Shown piece by piece: positions 50,086 through 59,162 of a stretch of 64,000 nt of DNA; the stretch's first letter is position 1; each line of letters opens with the position of its first letter. Position numbers and translations under genes: made by a program. The stretch lies in assembly GCF_001678475.1 (NCBI RefSeq), contig NZ_JTJR01000035.1, forward strand, positions 108,729-172,728, written 5' to 3'. The DNA comes from Gallibacterium genomosp. 3 (GTDB lineage Bacteria; Pseudomonadota; Gammaproteobacteria; Enterobacterales; Pasteurellaceae). The notes beneath the pieces are model-generated. The model ran no database searches. It was not told where the DNA came from and worked only from the letters and a program-made list of their open reading frames with translations.

Positions 50086-50132
50086 AAAAAGTGGCTTAAA
50101 GCCTTGTACTATATGCTTTTAAACCACTTTTT
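50086..50132 (-). terminator. Long imperfect hairpin downstream of xylB
   Basis: AAAAAGTGG with TTAAA (50087-50100) pairs imperfectly with TTTTAAACCACTTTTT (50117-50132). Read on the minus strand it ends in a T-run, so it could terminate xylB about 75 nt after its stop. The stretch 50004-50206 otherwise holds no supported gene. Confidence 0.55.
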
Positions 50133-50206
50133 ACCAATTTTTTTGTCCTATATGCTTGAAAATAACTGTCCAACTTTTACAGTAGATCAGTTAGAAGAAA
50201 GACGTG

Positions 50207-51652
50207 CTAAAAATATTTCACACGTTGATATAACTGTTTAAATTTCTCGTATTTTGCACGATACAACTTAAATTGTTGTGGATCTGGTAAATAACGCGCC
50301 TCTAGTTGTAAAGGCGGACAAAACTCAGCAATAGGTTGTTCTGGATGTAATGCCATTTGTGCTAATTTCGCTGCACCCAATGCAGGTCCCACATCACCAC
50401 CGAGGCGATATTCAAAGGTTTTACCGCTAATATCTGCCAATAATTGCCGCCAGAAATGACTCTTCGCTCCACCACCAATTAAGGTAATGGATTCAGCAGT
50501 TACGCCTGTTTCATGCAATACTTCAATACCTTCCGTTAATGCAAAACTTACGCCTTCTACAACGGCTCTCGCCATTTCAGCCTGTGTTGTATCATGGTGT
50601 AATCCCCAGAATACACCTGTTGCATAAGGATCATTATGTGGAGTACGTTCGCCAGAAAGGTATGGTAAAAATAGTACATCTTTACTACTTTTCGCCTGTT
50701 CTGCTAAAGCAAAGAATTTCGCAATATCATTAATTCCTAACGCTTTATTTGCCCAATCAATACAAGAAGCTGCACTCAACAATACTGACATTAAATGCCA
50801 ACGTTCTGGTAAAGCATGGCAGAAACTATGTACCGCTTTAGTTGGATTACTCACATAGTAATCCGTCACCACAAAGTAAACACCAGAGGTACCGAGAGAT
50901 AACATTGCTTGTCCTGCTTTATATAAGCCAACCCCAATCGCACCAGCAGCATTATCTCCACCACCAGCAATCACTGGTACAGCTTGCATTCCCCACTCTT
51001 GAGCCAACTCTGGTAGTAACTTCCCTGTAATTGCATTTCCTTCTACTAAACGCGGCATTTGTTGCTCGGTCAATCCACACGCTTGCAACAACTCATTACT
51101 CCAACATCTATTACCAACATCTAGCCACATCGTACCTGCTGCATCGGACATTTCACTCACATAATCCCCTGTGAGCAATAAACGTAAATAATCTTTTGGT
51201 AATAATACTTTCGCTATCTTACGAAATACCTCAGGTTCATTTTTCTCAATCCATTTGATTTTTGGTGCCGTGAAGCCAGGCATCATTAAATTGCCTGTGA
51301 TTTCACGTGAATTTGGTACTAATTGTTCTAATTCATGACATTCTGCAAAACTACGTCCATCGTTCCACAAAATGGCTGGATATAACACCTCATCCTGAGC
51401 ATCCAACATCACTGCACCATGCATTTGTCCAGTTAAACCAATGGCTTTTACTACGGATAAATCCTGCTCTGTCGCTAATTGACTTAAACATTGTTGCAAT
51501 GCTAGCCACCAATCTGCCGGATCTTGTTCTGACCATAATGGCTGACGGCGTGTTACTGTAAGGGGTGCTGTGGTTGTAGCAACAATATGTTGCTGTTCAT
51601 CCAACAATACCGCTTTAATTCCTGATGTCCCTAAATCAATACCGAGATACAT
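50207..51652 (-). CDS. xylB: Xylulokinase
   Basis: FGGY-family sugar kinase (481 residues) that phosphorylates D-xylulose. It starts MYLGIDLGTSGIKAVLLDEQ, has ATTTAPL and SEQDPADWWLAL, and the catalytic aspartate lies in IAGGGDNAAGAIG. FGGY-type C-terminal motifs (ITLIGGGAKSHFWRQLLADI) are intact. It is 85 nt downstream of xylA, with a hairpin between them. No xylose transporter or xylR is in the window. Confidence 0.96.
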   Translation of the reverse strand: MYLGIDLGTSGIKAVLLDEQQHIVATTTAPLTVTRRQPLWSEQDPADWWLALQQCLSQLATEQDLSVVKAIGLTGQMHGAVMLDAQDEVLYPAILWNDGRSFAECHELEQLVPNSREITGNLMMPGFTAPKIKWIEKNEPEVFRKIAKVLLPKDYLRLLLTGDYVSEMSDAAGTMWLDVGNRCWSNELLQACGLTEQQMPRLVEGNAITGKLLPELAQEWGMQAVPVIAGGGDNAAGAIGVGLYKAGQAMLSLGTSGVYFVVTDYYVSNPTKAVHSFCHALPERWHLMSVLLSAASCIDWANKALGINDIAKFFALAEQAKSSKDVLFLPYLSGERTPHNDPYATGVFWGLHHDTTQAEMARAVVEGVSFALTEGIEVLHETGVTAESITLIGGGAKSHFWRQLLADISGKTFEYRLGGDVGPALGAAKLAQMALHPEQPIAEFCPPLQLEARYLPDPQQFKLYRAKYEKFKQLYQRVKYF

Positions 51653-51694
51653 AGTACCTCCCCATACCTTTTATTTAACCAATCACTTATAAAT

Positions 51695-51735
51695 AAAGAA
51701 GAAGGAACAAAAACTTGTTCCTTCTTTTGTCTCCT
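51695..51735 (-). promoter_or_regulatory. Hairpin between xylA and xylB
   Basis: AAGAAGGAACAA (51699-51710) pairs exactly with TTGTTCCTTCTT (51715-51726) across a 4-nt loop, just after the xylA stop on the minus strand. A short mixed T-run follows, so partial termination would give more isomerase than kinase. Confidence 0.7.
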
Positions 51736-51737
51736 TT

Positions 51738-53057
51738 TTATTTATAGATATAAGAATTTACGATATTTTCTAATAGTTCTTGACGACCTGATACTGGTGC
51801 TGGAGCAAGATCTTGTTGTACAACATGGTTCGCTAAATCAGCAAGAGAAAGTTTTCCAGTAAGAATATCTTGACCAAATTTCGCATCCCAACCTGCATAA
51901 CGTTGATCTTTAAGTGCTTGTAAACGATCATTTTCAATCATTTCAGCTGCAATTAAGAGTGAACGTGCTAACACATCAATACCACCAATGTGTGCATGAA
52001 CAAGATCATAGCGATCAATACTTTGTCTGCGGATTTTCGCATCAAAGTTGAAACCACCAGTGCCTAAACCACCAGCTTTTAAGATTTCATAAATCACTAA
52101 CGCATTTTCTTCAACGCTATTTGGGAATTGGTCTGTATCCCAACCAAGTTGAGCATCACCACGGTTTGCATCAATAGATCCTAAAATACCTAATGCTGCA
52201 GCAGTAGCGACTTCATGTTGGAATGTATGTCCTGCAAGTGTTGCGTGGTTTGCTTCGATATTTACTTTAATTTCTTTTTCTAGACCAAATTGTTTTAAGA
52301 AACCATAAACTGTTGCAACATCATAATCATATTGGTGTTTAGTTGGTTCTTGTGGTTTTGGTTCAATTAACAATGTACCTTTGAAGCCAAGTTTATATTT
52401 ATTTTCTACCACTAATTGCATGAAGCGACCAAGTTGTTCACGTTCACGTTTAAGATCAGTATTTAATAAAGTTTCATAACCTTCACGTCCACCCCATAAC
52501 ACATAGTTTTCACCACCTAATTTATGTGTTGCTTGCATTGCGTGGAACACTTGAGTTGCTGCACAAGCAAAAACTTCTGGGTTTGGATTACTTGCAGCAC
52601 CTGCCATATAACGTTTATTAGTAAAGCAGTTTGCTGTACCCCATAAAAGTTTAATTCCTGTTTCTGCTTGTTTTTGTGCTAATACATCAACAATCGTTGA
52701 GAAATTATAGATATAGTCTTTGAATGAATTGCCTTCTGGTGCAACATCCACATCATGGAAACAATAGTAAGGAACGCCTAATTTTTTAATAAATTCAAAT
52801 GCAATATTTGCTTTTTCTTTCGCTGCATCTAATTCAGTTGGATTTTTTTGCCAAGGACGATCCAATGAAGCAGTACCAAACATATCTGTACCATTCCAGC
52901 AGAAAGTATGCCAATAACATACAGCTAAACGTAAATGTTCTGCCATAGTTTTGCCTAATACAACACGATTTGCATCGTAATAACGATAAGCAAATGGATT
53001 TGTAGATTGTGGACCTTCATATTTTACTTGTTCAATTTGATCAAAATAAGTTGTCAT
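51738..53057 (-). CDS. xylA: Xylose isomerase
   Basis: Converts D-xylose to D-xylulose (439 residues). Active-site residues His101 and Asp104 are in [11 protein letters not shown]; the metal-binding [15 protein letters not shown] and [20 protein letters not shown] are intact. Two perfect CRP palindromes lie in its upstream region, consistent with catabolite-controlled xylose use. Downstream is xylB. Confidence 0.98.
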   Translation of the reverse strand: MTTYFDQIEQVKYEGPQSTNPFAYRYYDANRVVLGKTMAEHLRLAVCYWHTFCWNGTDMFGTASLDRPWQKNPTELDAAKEKANIAFEFIKKLGVPYYCFHDVDVAPEGNSFKDYIYNFSTIVDVLAQKQAETGIKLLWGTANCFTNKRYMAGAASNPNPEVFACAATQVFHAMQATHKLGGENYVLWGGREGYETLLNTDLKREREQLGRFMQLVVENKYKLGFKGTLLIEPKPQEPTKHQYDYDVATVYGFLKQFGLEKEIKVNIEANHATLAGHTFQHEVATAAALGILGSIDANRGDAQLGWDTDQFPNSVEENALVIYEILKAGGLGTGGFNFDAKIRRQSIDRYDLVHAHIGGIDVLARSLLIAAEMIENDRLQALKDQRYAGWDAKFGQDILTGKLSLADLANHVVQQDLAPAPVSGRQELLENIVNSYIYK

Positions 53058-53165
53058 TTTTAAGCTCCTTGCATGAGTAATAAATTAGCGTTGTGCAAAG
53101 AGTAAATATGAAAAAACAACTCTTCAATTATGTTATTTCTTTTTCTAATTTAGATAATTATTTTT

Positions 53166-53181
53166 TGTGATAAATATCACA
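53166..53181. promoter_or_regulatory. CRP site 1 upstream of xylA
   Basis: TGTGATAAATATCACA matches TGTGA-N6-TCACA perfectly. It is 109 nt before the xylA start. Confidence 0.85.
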
Positions 53182-53211
53182 TTTCAAGAAAAATCTCTTT
53201 ATTTTCAATAT

Positions 53212-53227
53212 TGTGAGAAGTATCACA
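53212..53227. promoter_or_regulatory. CRP site 2 between xylA and the C-S lyase gene
   Basis: TGTGAGAAGTATCACA is a second perfect CRP half-site pair, 46 bp from site 1. It is 101 nt before the divergent lyase gene and may serve either promoter. Confidence 0.82.
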
Positions 53228-53327
53228 GAAACAAAAAATCATAATCCAATAATCAAATTTTACAATTTTTCTAATGAAAGTTTTCTTTATATTCATCTGT
53301 AATAATTCATACACACTTGCTAAAAAA

Positions 53328-54500
53328 ATGAACAAATATAATTTTGATAAACTTACAAATCGTTATAACACTTATTCCGCAAAATGGGACGAGGCAATCT
53401 TACGTAATTATCTAAATGTGATCCCACTTTCAGTAGCTGACATGGATTTACCTACTGCTCCAGAAATAATTAATGCTATTTCTAAAGCAAACAATGGTAT
53501 ATATGGTTACACTATTTGGGGTACTCAATATCAACAAACAGTTGCAAATTGGTTAGCTCGCCATCATAACTTTCATGTTAATCCTAAAGAAATTGTTCAT
53601 TGTCCTCGAGTAATTCAAGGAATCTCTATTTTTCTTAATCAATTTACTAAAGAGGGAGACAATATTGGTATTTTCACTCCTTCTTATGCACCAATAATGA
53701 ACTGTATTAGCCTTAATAAGCGTTGCATTGTACCTTGTGAGCTAATATATCAAAATTATCAATATCAAATTAATACAGAAAAATTAGAATCTTGTTTTCA
53801 AAAAATTAAGGTTTTCATCCTTATCTCACCACATAATCCAACTGGCATTGTATGGAATAAAGAACAGCTTAAACTAATCTGTCAGCTTGCAGAAAAATAC
53901 CAAGTTTTTATTATTTCTGATGAAGTTCATGCTGATTTTGTATTTGATACACAACACCTGGTTATTGCTAAATTAAGTAACTATGTCGCAGAACATTCTA
54001 TGATTTGTACCTCTCTAGCAAAAACATTTAATATTCCAGGGTTAGAAATTAGTAACTTAGTAATTAAAAATGAACAAATCCGAACTGAATTTCAACAAAC
54101 ACTAATACGCTTTGGTTTTCATAATCCAAATTATTTTAGCATTCCTGCTTTCTATACTGCTTATACTCAATGTGATCAATGGCTTCTAGAATTAAAACAA
54201 TATATTGCAAAAAATAAGCAAATTGTCGCTGACTACTTCTCACAATATTTACCACAATTAAAAATCATAAAAACACAAGGTACTTATTTAATGTGGATAA
54301 ATTATGCAGATCTCGCTTTAACACCAGCCGAATTTAAACAAGTTATTTTACAGCAGGCAAATATTGAACTCTCGTGGGGAGAAGATTTTGGCCAGGAAGG
54401 AAAATATTTTTTCCGTTTAAACGTTGCGTTACCACAAAGAGCCTTGCTGGATTGCTTAAATAGAATTCACCTTGCATTAACCACATACAAAGGAGATTAA
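53328..54500 (+). CDS. PLP-dependent C-S lyase (PatB/MalY-type cystathionine beta-lyase)
   Basis: Aminotransferase-fold enzyme (390 residues from this start) of the MalY/PatB family, which cleaves cystathionine or cysteine conjugates to a thiol, pyruvate and ammonia. It has NRYNTYSAKWDEAI, SVADMDLPTAPEI, SPHNPTGIVWNKEQL, ISDEVHADFVF and the PLP lysine in CTSLAKTFNIPG. The ATG at 53328 fits the family N-terminus, but neither it nor the ATG at 53274 has a clear ribosome-binding site. It overlaps the antiporter gene by one base. It is more AT-rich than that neighbour. Confidence 0.85.
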   Translation: MNKYNFDKLTNRYNTYSAKWDEAILRNYLNVIPLSVADMDLPTAPEIINAISKANNGIYGYTIWGTQYQQTVANWLARHHNFHVNPKEIVHCPRVIQGISIFLNQFTKEGDNIGIFTPSYAPIMNCISLNKRCIVPCELIYQNYQYQINTEKLESCFQKIKVFILISPHNPTGIVWNKEQLKLICQLAEKYQVFIISDEVHADFVFDTQHLVIAKLSNYVAEHSMICTSLAKTFNIPGLEISNLVIKNEQIRTEFQQTLIRFGFHNPNYFSIPAFYTAYTQCDQWLLELKQYIAKNKQIVADYFSQYLPQLKIIKTQGTYLMWINYADLALTPAEFKQVILQQANIELSWGEDFGQEGKYFFRLNVALPQRALLDCLNRIHLALTTYKGD

Positions 54501-55942
54501 TGATGAAGAACAAACAACACCGCTTACCCACACTTTTTGAAGCACTGATACCTATCTTATCTATGCTAGTATTGCTCGGTTTAGGCTATGCCTTTTTTAA
54601 TCTACCGCCTGAACCGCTAATGGTCATCGCCACGGTTATTGCTGGCGTAATGGCGATTCGGCTAGGCTATAGCTATAACGATATTCTCAATGCTATTGCT
54701 GATAAAATTGCCAAAACAATGCCCGCACTTTTAATTTTAATTAGTGTTGGGCTACTAATTGGAACCTGGATTAGCGGCGGAACTATCCCAATGTTGATCT
54801 ATTATGGTTTAAAAGTGATCGACCCTAAATTTCTCTATGTTACCGCCTTAGTGCTTACTTCTGTCGTGTCTATCTGTACAGGAACATCTTGGGGATCGGC
54901 TGGTACTGTTGGTGTCGCCTTTATGGGCGTGGCAATAGGGCTAGATGCCAACCTTGCCGCCACCGCAGGGGCTGTGGTGGCAGGTGCTTACTTCGGCGAT
55001 AAGCTCTCCCCTCTTTCCGACACCACCAATATTGCCGCAGCCGCCACCAAAGTGAATTTATATGAACATATTTTTCACTTACTTTATACTACCTTACCCT
55101 CATTTCTACTGGCCGCAACAGTCTATATTATTTATGGGCTAAATATTGAAGTAACTGAAGTTGCCACGCCTGAAAAAGTCGCTAATATGCTGACTGGGCT
55201 TGAAAGCATCTATCATTTCAACCTACTTTTACTTGTGCCAGTAGTGATTATTTTATGGGGATCTATCAGCAAAAAACCTACTATTCCAGTGATGTTAATC
55301 TCGGCATTAGTCGCCATATTTAATGCCGTGTTTATTCAACATTTTCAATTTGCTGATGTGATGAACAGTGCATTAAATGGCTTTAATGTCTCAATGATTC
55401 ATAATGACGCTATTCAAGTGAATGCCGATTTAAGTCGATTACTCAATCGTGGCGGAATGAACTCAATGATGGGAACATTGCTCATCTGTTTCTGTGCTTT
55501 ATCATTTGCTGGCACATTATCAGTGAGTGGCTCACTGAATATTATCTTAGAAAAATTGCTGACTATGGTGAAATCAACCGCCTCTCTTATCATCACCACT
55601 ATTGCTTGTGGTTTAACGATGATCGGCGTAACCTGTAACGGACAGATCTCTATCTTAATCCCTGGAGAAATGCTACGCAAAGCCTATATTGAACGAGGTT
55701 TACATCCTAAAAATTTAGGCCGTACCGTAGAAGATTCTGCAACGATTATCGAACCAATTCTCCCTTGGACAGCCGCAGGAGCTTATATGGCTGGCACGCT
55801 CGGTGTAGCAACCTTGTCTTACCTACCTTGGGCAATTTTATGCTGGAGTGGTATATTCTTTGCCACCTTATGGGGATTAACTGGTTTTGGCATTGCGAAA
55901 CTTTCTTCAGAACAGCAAAAACTATTTTTAAAAGATGCATAA
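54500..55942 (+). CDS. nhaC: NhaC-family Na+/H+ antiporter
   Basis: Inner-membrane antiporter (480 residues, about 11-12 helices). NhaC features are TGTSWGSAGTVGVAFMGVA, AGAYFGDKLSPLSDTTNIAAAATKVNLYEH (around residues 155-190) and LPWTAAGAYMAGTLGVAT. The start is ATG at 54500 (overlapping the lyase stop) or 54503, after AGGAG. Some members exchange organic acids such as malate and lactate, so the cargo is not certain. Its base composition is visibly more GC-rich than the adjacent lyase gene, suggesting different origins for the two. Confidence 0.9.
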   Translation: MMKNKQHRLPTLFEALIPILSMLVLLGLGYAFFNLPPEPLMVIATVIAGVMAIRLGYSYNDILNAIADKIAKTMPALLILISVGLLIGTWISGGTIPMLIYYGLKVIDPKFLYVTALVLTSVVSICTGTSWGSAGTVGVAFMGVAIGLDANLAATAGAVVAGAYFGDKLSPLSDTTNIAAAATKVNLYEHIFHLLYTTLPSFLLAATVYIIYGLNIEVTEVATPEKVANMLTGLESIYHFNLLLLVPVVIILWGSISKKPTIPVMLISALVAIFNAVFIQHFQFADVMNSALNGFNVSMIHNDAIQVNADLSRLLNRGGMNSMMGTLLICFCALSFAGTLSVSGSLNIILEKLLTMVKSTASLIITTIACGLTMIGVTCNGQISILIPGEMLRKAYIERGLHPKNLGRTVEDSATIIEPILPWTAAGAYMAGTLGVATLSYLPWAILCWSGIFFATLWGLTGFGIAKLSSEQQKLFLKDA

Positions 55943-55962
55943 ATAATCAACTTGTATATTTG

Positions 55963-55998
55963 TTAGGCAAGAAGAACAATTCTTGCCTAATTTTTTAT
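55963..55998 (+). terminator. Terminator after the NhaC gene
   Basis: TTAGGCAAGAA (55963-55973) pairs with TTCTTGCCTAA (55980-55990; the ends share one base by frame), followed by TTTTTTA. Confidence 0.9.
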
Positions 55999-56024
55999 AA
56001 TCAATCGTTCTTTATAGCAAAAGA

Positions 56025-56040
56025 TACTCATTAATAGGTA
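56025..56040. promoter_or_regulatory. NarP-like 7-2-7 site, distal
   Basis: TACTCAT-TA-ATAGGTA is an inverted heptamer pair. The first heptamer fits the consensus TACYYMT fully and the second misses one position. It lies about 290 nt upstream of nrfA. Confidence 0.6.
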
Positions 56041-56081
56041 CAAAAATAAAACTATCAACCTTTTGATTTAATTACTTTTTA

Positions 56082-56097
56082 TAACCATTAATTGGTA
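56082..56097. promoter_or_regulatory. NarP-like 7-2-7 site, proximal
   Basis: TAACCAT-TA-ATTGGTA matches 13 of 14 positions of the NarL/NarP 7-2-7 arrangement and lies 62 bp upstream of the FNR-like site, centre to centre. Pasteurellaceae have NarP, so nitrate/nitrite control of nrf is likely. Confidence 0.68.
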
Positions 56098-56144
56098 CAA
56101 ACAGTAACTTTTATCTCATTTCTATTTTCTTTCTCTAAAACTTT

Positions 56145-56182
56145 TTGATTAATCTCAAAAAACTGCAATATAACCTTAGAAT
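56145..56182 (+). promoter_or_regulatory. FNR-like site and -10 element of the nrf promoter
   Basis: TTGATTAATCTCAA (56145-56158) fits the FNR consensus TTGAT-N4-ATCAA at 9 of 10 positions. TAGAAT at 56177-56182 is a suitable -10, placing FNR close to the class II position. Anaerobic activation of nrfA by FNR is established in related bacteria. Confidence 0.75.
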
Positions 56183-56312
56183 TATTGTGAGTATTTGGAT
56201 AAAGTAAGCGATGCTTATAACTATATCTTCCTTGTATTTCCAAGGGATGGAGATACAAAGATAAATAAAACGTTGTTATTAGTGAATAACTATTTATGTT
56301 GGGGTAATTATC

Positions 56313-57809
56313 GTGAAAACTTTAAAACAAGCGATGTTTTTATTATTAGCAAGTGCCGCCACTGTGGGAGTGAACGCTGCACATGCTGCTGATCAAACAG
56401 CAACAAATCCTGCATCGGATCAAACACAGCAAAAAGCAGACAAATTTAAAGATATGAAATTTGATATTGATAAAGTATCTGTACGCAATGATCTTTATGC
56501 AGAAAAATATCCTTTACAATATCAATCTTGGCTAAGCACCAAACAATCAGAAAAAATTGGTGATGCATTAGCAGAAGATCCTCGCTTAGTGGTGTTATGG
56601 GGAGGATATTTATTCTCCGTAGACTATAACCATCCTCGTGGTCACTATTATGCTATTACTGACGTACGTAACATTTTGCGTACTGGTGCACCAAAAGATG
56701 AAACTAGTGGTCCACAACCAGCCGCTTGTTGGACTTGTAAAAGCCCTGATGTTGCACGTTTAATTACTGAAAAAGGTGAAGATGGCTATTTTGGTGTGAA
56801 ATGGGCAAAATGGGGTAATGAAATCGTTAATCCTATTGGTTGTGCTGACTGTCATGATACTAATTCTGCTGCCTTTGCTAAAGGGGAACCAGCACTTCGC
56901 ATTGCTCGTCCACACGTTTTACGTGCATTAGATAAAGTCAATTGGAACTTTGAACGTTCTGACCAAACCGATAAACGTGCAGCAGTTTGTGCTAACTGTC
57001 ACGTTGAATATTACTTTGCAGGTGACAAGAAAACCGTTACTTTCCCTTGGGATAATGGCTTGAGTGTGGAAGATATGGAAGCTTACTATGACAATCTTAA
57101 ATTTAAAGATTGGGTACACTCTCTTTCTAAAGCACCAATGTTGAAAGCACAACACCCAGACTTTGAAATCTGGACAATGGGTATGCACGGTAAAAATGGT
57201 GTAACCTGTGTAGATTGTCATATGGCAAAAACTCAAGCTCCAGATGGACGTGTTTATACTGATCACAATATCGGTAACCCATTTGATAACTTCCAAAATA
57301 CCTGTGCAAATTGCCATGATCAAAGTAAAGAAAAATTACAAGGTATCGTGAATTCTCGCAAAGAACGTGTTACCCAAATGTTGATTAAATTAGAAGATCA
57401 ACTTGTTCATGCGCACTTTGAAGCGAAAGCGGCTTGGGATGCTGGTGCTACAGAAGATGAAATGAAAGATGCACTACAAGATATTCGCCATGCTCAATGG
57501 CGCTGGGATTATACTTCTGCAAGCCACGGTGCTTATATGCACGCACCTGAAGTAGCATTAAATGTATTAGGTACTGGATTAGACAAAGCAGCTGATGCAC
57601 GTCGTAAACTTGCGGTCATCTTAACTAAACATAATGTTAACCAACCAGTTGCAATTCCTGATATCTCTACCAAAGAAAAAGCTCAGGCAGCGATTGGTAT
57701 CGATATGGATAAACATAAACGTGAAAAAGAAGAGTTCTTAAAAACTGTTGTTCCTCAATGGGATAAAGAAGCAAAAGAAAAAGGCTTATTGCCAGCTGAT
57801 GCAAAATAA
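56313..57809 (+). CDS. nrfA: Cytochrome c552 nitrite reductase NrfA
   Basis: Periplasmic pentahaem enzyme (498 residues) that reduces nitrite to ammonia with six electrons. A signal peptide ([25 protein letters not shown]) is followed by the catalytic haem motif CWTCK (Cys139-Lys143) and four CxxCH motifs (CADCH, CANCH, CVDCH, CANCH). The start is GTG at 56313 after GGGGTAA. The short stretch after the signal peptide is rich in A, T and Q. It heads the nrfABCD operon under predicted FNR/NarP control. Confidence 0.97.
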   Translation: MKTLKQAMFLLLASAATVGVNAAHAADQTATNPASDQTQQKADKFKDMKFDIDKVSVRNDLYAEKYPLQYQSWLSTKQSEKIGDALAEDPRLVVLWGGYLFSVDYNHPRGHYYAITDVRNILRTGAPKDETSGPQPAACWTCKSPDVARLITEKGEDGYFGVKWAKWGNEIVNPIGCADCHDTNSAAFAKGEPALRIARPHVLRALDKVNWNFERSDQTDKRAAVCANCHVEYYFAGDKKTVTFPWDNGLSVEDMEAYYDNLKFKDWVHSLSKAPMLKAQHPDFEIWTMGMHGKNGVTCVDCHMAKTQAPDGRVYTDHNIGNPFDNFQNTCANCHDQSKEKLQGIVNSRKERVTQMLIKLEDQLVHAHFEAKAAWDAGATEDEMKDALQDIRHAQWRWDYTSASHGAYMHAPEVALNVLGTGLDKAADARRKLAVILTKHNVNQPVAIPDISTKEKAQAAIGIDMDKHKREKEEFLKTVVPQWDKEAKEKGLLPADAK

Positions 57810-57823
57810 ACCTTATCCTAGTT

Positions 57824-57847
57824 TGCCTCAGTCTTAAGACTGAGGCA
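57824..57847 (+). promoter_or_regulatory. Perfect 24-bp palindrome between nrfA and nrfB
   Basis: TGCCTCAGTCTTAAGACTGAGGCA is fully self-complementary and is followed by TCCAAAAAACG with no T-run. It should form a stable mRNA hairpin protecting nrfA or limiting transcription into nrfB. Confidence 0.75.
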
Positions 57848-57882
57848 TCCAAAAAACGCTGTATTTAGTCGAGGAAAAAATA

Positions 57883-58491
57883 ATGAACTTCTACGCTATG
57901 TTGAAAAAAGGGCTAGTTACCAGCATCACTGTTGGGTTATTTGCCTTTGCATTCAGTGCAAATGCTGAAAACAATACCAATCCTACTGGTAATTCAGCCA
58001 ATACGTTGACCTATCAACCAAAATTGGAAAATCAACGTGATCCAAACCAATATTGTGCAAAATGCCATAAATTTAATGATCAACAATTTCATGGTACGCA
58101 TTTAAGCCAAGTTAGCCCAAATACGGGTAAACCTATTACCTGCGTAAGTTGTCATGGCAAAATTTCTGAAGATCACCGTCGTGGTGTTAAAGATGTGATG
58201 CGTTTTCATGGTGATATTTTTGATGGCAAAACACCAATGTACACAGTGCAAGAACAAAACCAAGTTTGTTTCGCTTGTCATAAACCAGAAAAATTAAGAG
58301 AAAAATTCTGGGCTCATGATGTTCATGCGATGAAATTGCCTTGCGCAAGTTGCCATACATTACACCCTGAACATGATGCCATGAAAGATATTCAGCCAAA
58401 ACAACGAGTGAAATTATGTGTGGATTGTCATGGTAAACAACAAGCAATCCGTGAAGAAAAAGCAAAACAACCAACTAAGGATGCACAATGA
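57883..58491 (+). CDS. nrfB: Pentahaem cytochrome NrfB
   Basis: Periplasmic c-type cytochrome (202 residues) that carries electrons to NrfA. It has a signal peptide ending in FSANA and five CxxCH haem motifs (CAKCH, CVSCH, CFACH, CASCH, CVDCH). It overlaps nrfC by 4 nt. With NrfC and NrfD it forms the quinol-to-nitrite electron path. Confidence 0.95.
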   Translation: MNFYAMLKKGLVTSITVGLFAFAFSANAENNTNPTGNSANTLTYQPKLENQRDPNQYCAKCHKFNDQQFHGTHLSQVSPNTGKPITCVSCHGKISEDHRRGVKDVMRFHGDIFDGKTPMYTVQEQNQVCFACHKPEKLREKFWAHDVHAMKLPCASCHTLHPEHDAMKDIQPKQRVKLCVDCHGKQQAIREEKAKQPTKDAQ

Positions 58492-59162
58492 ATTGTTCAC
58501 GCCGCAACTTTGTTTCAGGTATTGGCGCACTAATGTTAGTTGCAGGAACAACGAATAAAACATTAGCAACGGCCTTATCTGAGGAAAAAGACAAACGCTA
58601 CGGAATGTTGCACGATGAACGCAGCTGTATTGGTTGTACAGCTTGTATGGATGCTTGTCGAGAAGTAAACCATGTCCCTGAAGGGGTTTCTCGTCTGCAA
58701 ATTATCCGTAGTGAACCTTATGGTGAATTTCCAAATGTAGAATATGAGTTCTTTCGTCACTCTTGCCAACATTGTAGTAATGCACCTTGTGTTCATGTTT
58801 GCCCTACTGGAGCATCATTTATTGATGCAAAAACAGGAATCGTTGACGTTAATAAAGATCTCTGTGTCGGCTGCCAATACTGTATTGCAGTTTGTCCATA
58901 TCGTGTTCGTTACATTAACCCGCTTACTAAAGCTGCGGATAAATGTAACTTCTGTCGTGATACAAATTTAGCAAAAGGTAAATTGCCAGCGTGTGTGGAA
59001 TCTTGTCCAACTAAAGCACTAACTTTCGGTGATCTGAATGATCCAAATAGCGAAATTTCTAAGAAAATTCGTCACGATCAAGTTTACCGTACTAAAGTTG
59101 AACTTGGCACAGAACCAAATCTTTACCATATTCCAAGCAAACACGGGGAGATCAGACGATGA
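58488..59162 (+). CDS. nrfC: Periplasmic iron-sulfur protein NrfC
   Basis: Ferredoxin-like subunit (224 residues) with four clusters predicted from four cysteine groups (CIGCTACMDAC, CQHCSNAPCVHVC, CVGCQYCIAVC, CNFCRD with CVESC). The N-terminus MNCSRRNFVSGIGALML carries a twin-arginine signal, so it is exported folded. It works with NrfD and overlaps nrfB and nrfD by 4 nt each. Confidence 0.95.
   Translation: MNCSRRNFVSGIGALMLVAGTTNKTLATALSEEKDKRYGMLHDERSCIGCTACMDACREVNHVPEGVSRLQIIRSEPYGEFPNVEYEFFRHSCQHCSNAPCVHVCPTGASFIDAKTGIVDVNKDLCVGCQYCIAVCPYRVRYINPLTKAADKCNFCRDTNLAKGKLPACVESCPTKALTFGDLNDPNSEISKKIRHDQVYRTKVELGTEPNLYHIPSKHGEIRR

Noticed and set aside
49789..50241. Open frame of 150 codons on the plus strand crossing the tehA end and running into xylB
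   Set aside because: It overlaps tehA in another frame, crosses its terminator and ends antisense inside xylB; no ribosome-binding site.
53274..53327. Longer N-terminus for the C-S lyase (MKVFFIFICNNSYTLAKK)
   Set aside because: It adds a hydrophobic extension not expected for this cytoplasmic family; the ATG at 53328 fits better, though neither start has a good binding site.
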